Source: an uncultured Ruminococcus sp.
Lineage (GTDB): Bacteria; Bacillota; Clostridia; Oscillospirales; Acutalibacteraceae
NCBI GenBank assembly: GCA_905234015.1
Contig: CAJOFK010000006.1
Coordinates: 1-45,242, forward strand
DNA: 45,242 bases
Direction of reading: 5' to 3'
Made by a program: the position numbers and the translations under genes. The notes beneath the pieces were generated by a model. The model saw nothing but the letters and a program-made list of their open reading frames with translations. It had not been told where the DNA came from and made no database searches. Below are positions 41,251-45,242 of this stretch, one piece after another. Position 1 is the first letter of the stretch. Each line of letters opens with the position of its first letter.

Positions 41251-43545
41251 GTGAATAATCAGATTGAAAGAAACATCCGTGAAAAGTATATTGAGAATCT
41301 ACTAAAGAATTCTCAGGATTGGGAGTGGTATATCAATTATCTGGAAGAAAACTTCGATATCAATTACGAAGTCAATTCTCTCGATGATTTCAAGAAATGC
41401 TATGTCGATATCAGCGATGCATTTGATTCCATTCTTAGGATCAATCGATCTCTTGAAAAGGAATTGCCAATCAGTAAGTTGTGGCTGAAAACTCTTAATG
41501 AAATATCGCTATTTTACTTAGGAAAGATCGATTATTCTGAGATTGCATTGCAAGACGCTTTTTTCAAAACGCTCGCTCTTCTTGTTTATACAGCAAAGAT
41601 TTACAACGACACTACTCACGGAGAGCTGCTTTGGTATTCTGATATATTCCAGTATAATAACCTATATAAACTGTTTAGCATGGATCTGTTCAGCACAAAT
41701 GCGGATACCATCATTTCGGGCTTGGATCAAATAGGATACATTACTGATTCAGAAAAAGATGTGTTTCAGAATAACATTAATGAAGTGTTTGTTCCCTGTA
41801 AAAGTTTCCTTGACGAACACAGGTCGTCAATCGTATGTGCTGACTGCTTCAACTTCAGAAGTATAGACGGAGCCAAGTGTTCCACATGGGAAGAAAAATA
41901 TTTGCATGAAATGATCCAAACAGAGTATTCACATGGTAAGCTATCCCCTGTGATTGGCTACAAAGACGGACGTACAATCCCTGATTTTTCAGCATGGACA
42001 TTATCAGCCCTCGACATCATGAAATATGATTTACATGATGAAGATGCAGCTTTTATTATCGAGTCTGTTGAATACGCTTTGTATAACACAGTGCCGTCCT
42101 CAATTACTATTTTAAAGCACGCTCAGCTACTCTCTGATTACTGGACGGGAGATTCTTTTGACAGCAATCATTATTTTGTATCAAGCTTTGAGTACTTGAT
42201 ATCCTTTTTCAATGATAAAAGGATTCAGATAGAGGGACAGGTTTATAAACTCTATCATTCGGCGATTAAAACAATCAAAGATGATGACATACTGTTATTG
42301 ATCCATAGCCGCTGCCCATTCCGGGATAACGGTCTAAGGAAAAGGATCAGCGGTATAATTGATCAGAAAAAAGCGAATATAGTCAATATTGCTACTGAAT
42401 ATGACTTTTTATCTGCTGTGGAGGACAGTATCATTATCTCGGAATCGGATGATCAGATCTTCAATATTATCTCAGATAAATTCGACGAAGTTCTTCAGCG
42501 TGGTTCGAACTCCTTGCCGAACCTTTTCTTGAAATACTTATTATACTTGATTCAAATCAGACAGAAATGCCACGTCCAACCGGATGAGGTCTCTAAGGAA
42601 ATCGTCAGAATACGATATCTGTGGAAAGAAGAATATTACGCCGGTTATGTGCAGACTATGTCAACCATTGGACAAAGTTTTGATATAAAAGGCACAGATA
42701 TTGATGGGTATAATGAATCGCTGATTAAGACACCTTATGGCTTGGCGTTAAGCTGTATGATTCTAAGAGAAGATGCATTGATCGACACTATGATATATAT
42801 ATCAAAAAATGTTCTTAGTCTTTTGGTAACGAAGATTATGGTCAGCGAAGATTTCCCTTCTTATCATACGCTGAATCTTGATACAGGTCGTCATGAGATA
42901 GACCTTTACATGAAAGATTACTTGAAGCATTTAGCTGCGTCAAACGCCCACAAGTTTTTGAATAATCTTGAGCCCGAAAAGTTTATGCTTGGCTTATATG
43001 AAAATATTGTTAGGAGAACCGATCTGTATATGGCATTAGTCAATGTTGAAGAAGAGCTATATCAGCGGGTAGTAGAACAGAATCCGGAATACGAATTGAT
43101 CAAATATAGCTCTTCACCGAAACTGGCACACTTAACGCAGTTGTTCCCTGTTATAGAAAACAAAATCCGCTACTATGGTGAGTTTATCGGTATTGCACCG
43201 ATATGTTTAGATTTAGAGCGCTATAATCAGCTGAAAGAACCGACTACAATATTGGTTGATATCATCACAATGATTTATAAGAGTACAAAGTCATTTCAAC
43301 TCGCTGCGGACTTTTTCATGATTTATTTTTGCCTCTATTCTTCCTTGGGCTACAATATCAGAAACGAAGTCATTCACGGAAAGAGTTATGTGAAGAAAAA
43401 CTCAGATATCCGAAAAGCGTTCAAAATTACTTTGTTCTGTTTGTATCTGATAGAATTCAGAATCGAATTATGCTTTGAAGAAAAACGGCGTGCGATAGCT
43501 TCATCATCAGATGAAGAGTCAACAGATAAGAAAGAATCGGTTTGA
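41251..43545 (+). CDS. Large hypothetical protein with C-terminal HEPN-type RNxxxH motif (DUF4209-like)
   Basis: The 764-aa, mostly helical protein has no signal peptide. The C-terminal part has LTQLFPVIENKIRYYGEFIG (about residues 612-631) and then GYNIRNEVIHGKSY, with R704-N-x-x-x-H709. The Rx4H arrangement with Asn after Arg is the active-site signature of HEPN ribonucleases, and the two segments together resemble DUF4209. The N-terminal 550 residues match nothing I know and could sense a phage signal. ATG 41251 is preceded by GAGGTGTTG. It is a lone gene with TATAAT upstream and a hairpin after it. An RNase effector of defence is an inference. Confidence 0.6.
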   Translation: MNNQIERNIREKYIENLLKNSQDWEWYINYLEENFDINYEVNSLDDFKKCYVDISDAFDSILRINRSLEKELPISKLWLKTLNEISLFYLGKIDYSEIALQDAFFKTLALLVYTAKIYNDTTHGELLWYSDIFQYNNLYKLFSMDLFSTNADTIISGLDQIGYITDSEKDVFQNNINEVFVPCKSFLDEHRSSIVCADCFNFRSIDGAKCSTWEEKYLHEMIQTEYSHGKLSPVIGYKDGRTIPDFSAWTLSALDIMKYDLHDEDAAFIIESVEYALYNTVPSSITILKHAQLLSDYWTGDSFDSNHYFVSSFEYLISFFNDKRIQIEGQVYKLYHSAIKTIKDDDILLLIHSRCPFRDNGLRKRISGIIDQKKANIVNIATEYDFLSAVEDSIIISESDDQIFNIISDKFDEVLQRGSNSLPNLFLKYLLYLIQIRQKCHVQPDEVSKEIVRIRYLWKEEYYAGYVQTMSTIGQSFDIKGTDIDGYNESLIKTPYGLALSCMILREDALIDTMIYISKNVLSLLVTKIMVSEDFPSYHTLNLDTGRHEIDLYMKDYLKHLAASNAHKFLNNLEPEKFMLGLYENIVRRTDLYMALVNVEEELYQRVVEQNPEYELIKYSSSPKLAHLTQLFPVIENKIRYYGEFIGIAPICLDLERYNQLKEPTTILVDIITMIYKSTKSFQLAADFFMIYFCLYSSLGYNIRNEVIHGKSYVKKNSDIRKAFKITLFCLYLIEFRIELCFEEKRRAIASSSDEESTDKKESV

Positions 43546-43605
43546 TACTTTTGTGTTTTGCAATATCATGCGACGTGTTGAGCAAGTAATGATTTATAAA
43601 AAATG

Positions 43606-43650
43606 CCTCCGTTTGGACTAAGAATCCAAGCGGAGGTTATCTATATTGTT
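43606..43650 (+). terminator. Hairpin after the HEPN-like gene
   Basis: CCTCCGTTTGGA pairs with TCCAAGCGGAGG (one T-G) across CTAAGAA, followed by TTATCTATATTGTTTT. The remaining 180 bases to the next stop codon show nothing I can name. Confidence 0.7.
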
Positions 43651-43826
43651 TTCATTGCTTTATACTGCCAGACCATAGGTATATGTAACTTTCTCTATGT
43701 GGTCATAGTTTGTCTGATTATTTCTGATGATTTCTGCTTGTCGTACGTGCCACATGACGTTGAACAGTGGTGAATCTTACCGAAATATGTAAAAAAAGGA
43801 TTTTTATTATCAACAGCTGATTCTTT

Positions 43827-45242
43827 CTATAGATTTTTCAGTTCATCCATCATGGCGCGGCGATTCTTGTATCTCGCCCTCCAATCGGAGACGATTTGAT
43901 CAACCAATTCTTTACCGCCTTTGATCTTTTTCATATGTCGCAGGACGCGTACCCAATACTGATATTCTTTTCTGCCGCTTGCTACGGTCGCCATACGATT
44001 GAGCTGTGCGGCATAAGCATTCAACGCTTCTTCCGTATACTTAGGGAGCAGTACATCCTCATAGCCCATAATGATGTCGATGTGCTGATTCTTGATGACG
44101 TTCCACAATCTGTCATACAGCTTTTCTTCACGGAACAGATTTGCTTGTCCTGAAGAGGCGTAGTGCGGAAAAATCTTTTCTCTTTCAGTCAACCATTCAT
44201 CAGCCATATACTGTGATTTCAGTTCCTTGTATAAAGCCGATTCCCTATCCTTGGTCACCATCATCCAAAGGTATTCCATATACTTTTGGTGATTGCCGAT
44301 CTTCTGATACAGCCGCATCAGCTTTTCGTGATATTGACAGATCAATCCCGGATACTTTGTGTCAAGCGATAAGCTTTCTTCGTATATCGCTATCGCTTTT
44401 TGGTATTCTGACTTTTTCTCATATTGCTCGGCAAGCCACTGACGAACATGATTATCGTCCCAATAATCTTTGCATACCTTTTCTATGCGGTCGAATCGTG
44501 TGCCGAGATCATTCATCAAGTCAAGTTTTCTTAGGGCGACGATCGAAAAAGCGTATGTATCTTTATTGGTGTTTCGTATCTTGTTATCGAGCCAATCGAA
44601 GATTTTGGGGATAAAACGCGGCTCTCTGAACGCTGTATAGATGAACGATTCGATATATTCATTAAGGTAATTCAGATCGGCATCAAAATAGGTGACTGCG
44701 CTCTCAAACAGTTTGTCTTTATCCTCGGGAGTGATACGGTCTGCTATCTCGTACCAGAAGTCGGTCATCTTCTCAAACAGCATAGAGATACCGCCGTCAT
44801 CGTCGATATCAGCCCCGTCGATCTGTTCACAGATGTAATAGGAAAGTTCAAAAGCGTCCAAGTATTCGCCACGCTCGATCATGGTTCTGATATCAGCGCT
44901 GAACTCCAGAAGATCGTCCGTAAGGTCTTGCGCCGCATAGTAATCAACATAGCCGTCATAATCCTCGTGATCGGCAATGATGCTGTCTACCAGCTTTTCG
45001 TACTCGGATAAAGACCGACTCTCGCTTTCCGGTTCTCTCAGTAAAAAACGCTGCAGCAACAAATCGTTATCTGTAAGAACATCTGTCAAAAACTCACGCA
45101 CATATGCTTCATCGGTTGACGCGACGATTTCAGAAATGCTTTTATTATTTTTGGCGGTTTGTGTTTCAGGTGTCCTGCTTTGCTTCTCCTCATACTCATA
45201 CAGTACAGCCGCCATATGCTTGCAGTAGTTGCCGTCCTCGGC
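43827..45242 (-). CDS. SWIM zinc-finger protein (5' end outside window)
   Basis: The frame is open to the window edge; 471 residues are visible. The first visible residues AEDGNYCKHMAAVLYEY carry the CxH half of a SWIM zinc finger (CxCxnCxH), and its CxC half lies outside the window. The rest is a long helical, acidic protein with TPR-like repeats (for example YEKKSEYQKAIAIYEESLSL). SWIM proteins of this layout are common in Firmicutes and may bind DNA or proteins, with no settled role. ATG 45215 is inside the zinc finger and is not the true start. Base composition is like the mobilization region, so it may belong to the island. Confidence 0.8.
   Translation of the reverse strand, partial: AEDGNYCKHMAAVLYEYEEKQSRTPETQTAKNNKSISEIVASTDEAYVREFLTDVLTDNDLLLQRFLLREPESESRSLSEYEKLVDSIIADHEDYDGYVDYYAAQDLTDDLLEFSADIRTMIERGEYLDAFELSYYICEQIDGADIDDDGGISMLFEKMTDFWYEIADRITPEDKDKLFESAVTYFDADLNYLNEYIESFIYTAFREPRFIPKIFDWLDNKIRNTNKDTYAFSIVALRKLDLMNDLGTRFDRIEKVCKDYWDDNHVRQWLAEQYEKKSEYQKAIAIYEESLSLDTKYPGLICQYHEKLMRLYQKIGNHQKYMEYLWMMVTKDRESALYKELKSQYMADEWLTEREKIFPHYASSGQANLFREEKLYDRLWNVIKNQHIDIIMGYEDVLLPKYTEEALNAYAAQLNRMATVASGRKEYQYWVRVLRHMKKIKGGKELVDQIVSDWRARYKNRRAMMDELKNL

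Larger units (their letters stand above)
23473..43636. mobile_element. Integrative mobilizable element with defence cargo (right end not defined)
   Basis: A serine recombinase, primase, relaxase with accessory gene, oriT and regulator (23.5-30.5 kb) are followed by AT-rich defence genes to about 43.5 kb. No conjugation machinery is present, so it would be mobilised by a helper. The left end is placed at the dyad near 23473. The right end is a guess at the hairpin after the HEPN-like gene; the SWIM gene may be inside or outside. Confidence 0.55.

Overview
The window looks like a chromosome segment of a Gram-positive, spore-forming gut Clostridium relative, most likely a Ruminococcus-like member of the Oscillospiraceae. 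The evidence is spore-maturation genes (spmA, spmB), an AbrB/SpoVT-type regulator, rqcH, walJ-rlmH, strong GGAGG ribosome-binding sites, and several large secreted proteins with Ser/Gly, Pro/Thr or Lys-rich C-termini. Species cannot be assigned from the sequence alone.

1 to about 23.4 kb is ordinary core genome. It starts inside a surface protein with a C-terminal membrane anchor. Next come a DUF1846 protein, a 1033-aa secreted carbohydrate-binding (Cthe_2159-like) protein, and a second secreted FN3/Ig-like protein. A DtxR/MntR-type repressor is divergent from a cyclophilin. Then follow galE, a tiny membrane protein, a small secreted protein, walJ-rlmH, rqcH, a Na/Pi cotransporter-PhoU fusion, lepA, a secreted leucine-rich-repeat protein, spmAB divergent from an AbrB-like regulator, a dCMP deaminase, an Sfp-type transferase and a nitroreductase. 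Several intergenic gaps here carry related repeats or structured leaders.

23.4 to 30.5 kb is the backbone of an integrative mobilizable element. It has a large serine recombinase, a small unknown protein, an array of GTCAAC repeats, a VapE-like primase/ATPase, a MobA/MobL relaxase that appears to start at CTG in a CTGA overlap, and a DUF3847-like accessory gene. A MOBQ-type oriT (ATACAT hairpin, then AAGTGCG/CCCT) follows, and then a divergent XRE regulator.

30.6 to 43.5 kb reads as an AT-rich cargo of defence genes. It holds a lone PD-(D/E)XK protein, an AbiEi-AbiEii type IV toxin-antitoxin pair, a four-gene operon, and a 764-aa protein ending in an RNxxxH motif typical of HEPN ribonucleases. 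The operon consists of an HTH-fused cytosine-5 methyltransferase, a MORC-like GHKL ATPase, a Z1 ATPase and a DUF4420-like PD-(D/E)XK nuclease. The MORC/Z1 operon belongs to a restriction-like system predicted by comparative genomics. The lone nuclease and the HEPN-like gene are the least described parts. Two non-coding gaps in the cargo share a diverged repeat, and one has an iterated TGCGTATTA array. The window ends inside a SWIM zinc-finger protein.

Working model (inference): the recombinase and relaxase move the island. The primase and iterons may support replication of the excised form. The XRE regulator and the methyltransferase HTH may control the mobilization and restriction modules. 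The cargo would protect the host and stabilise the element.
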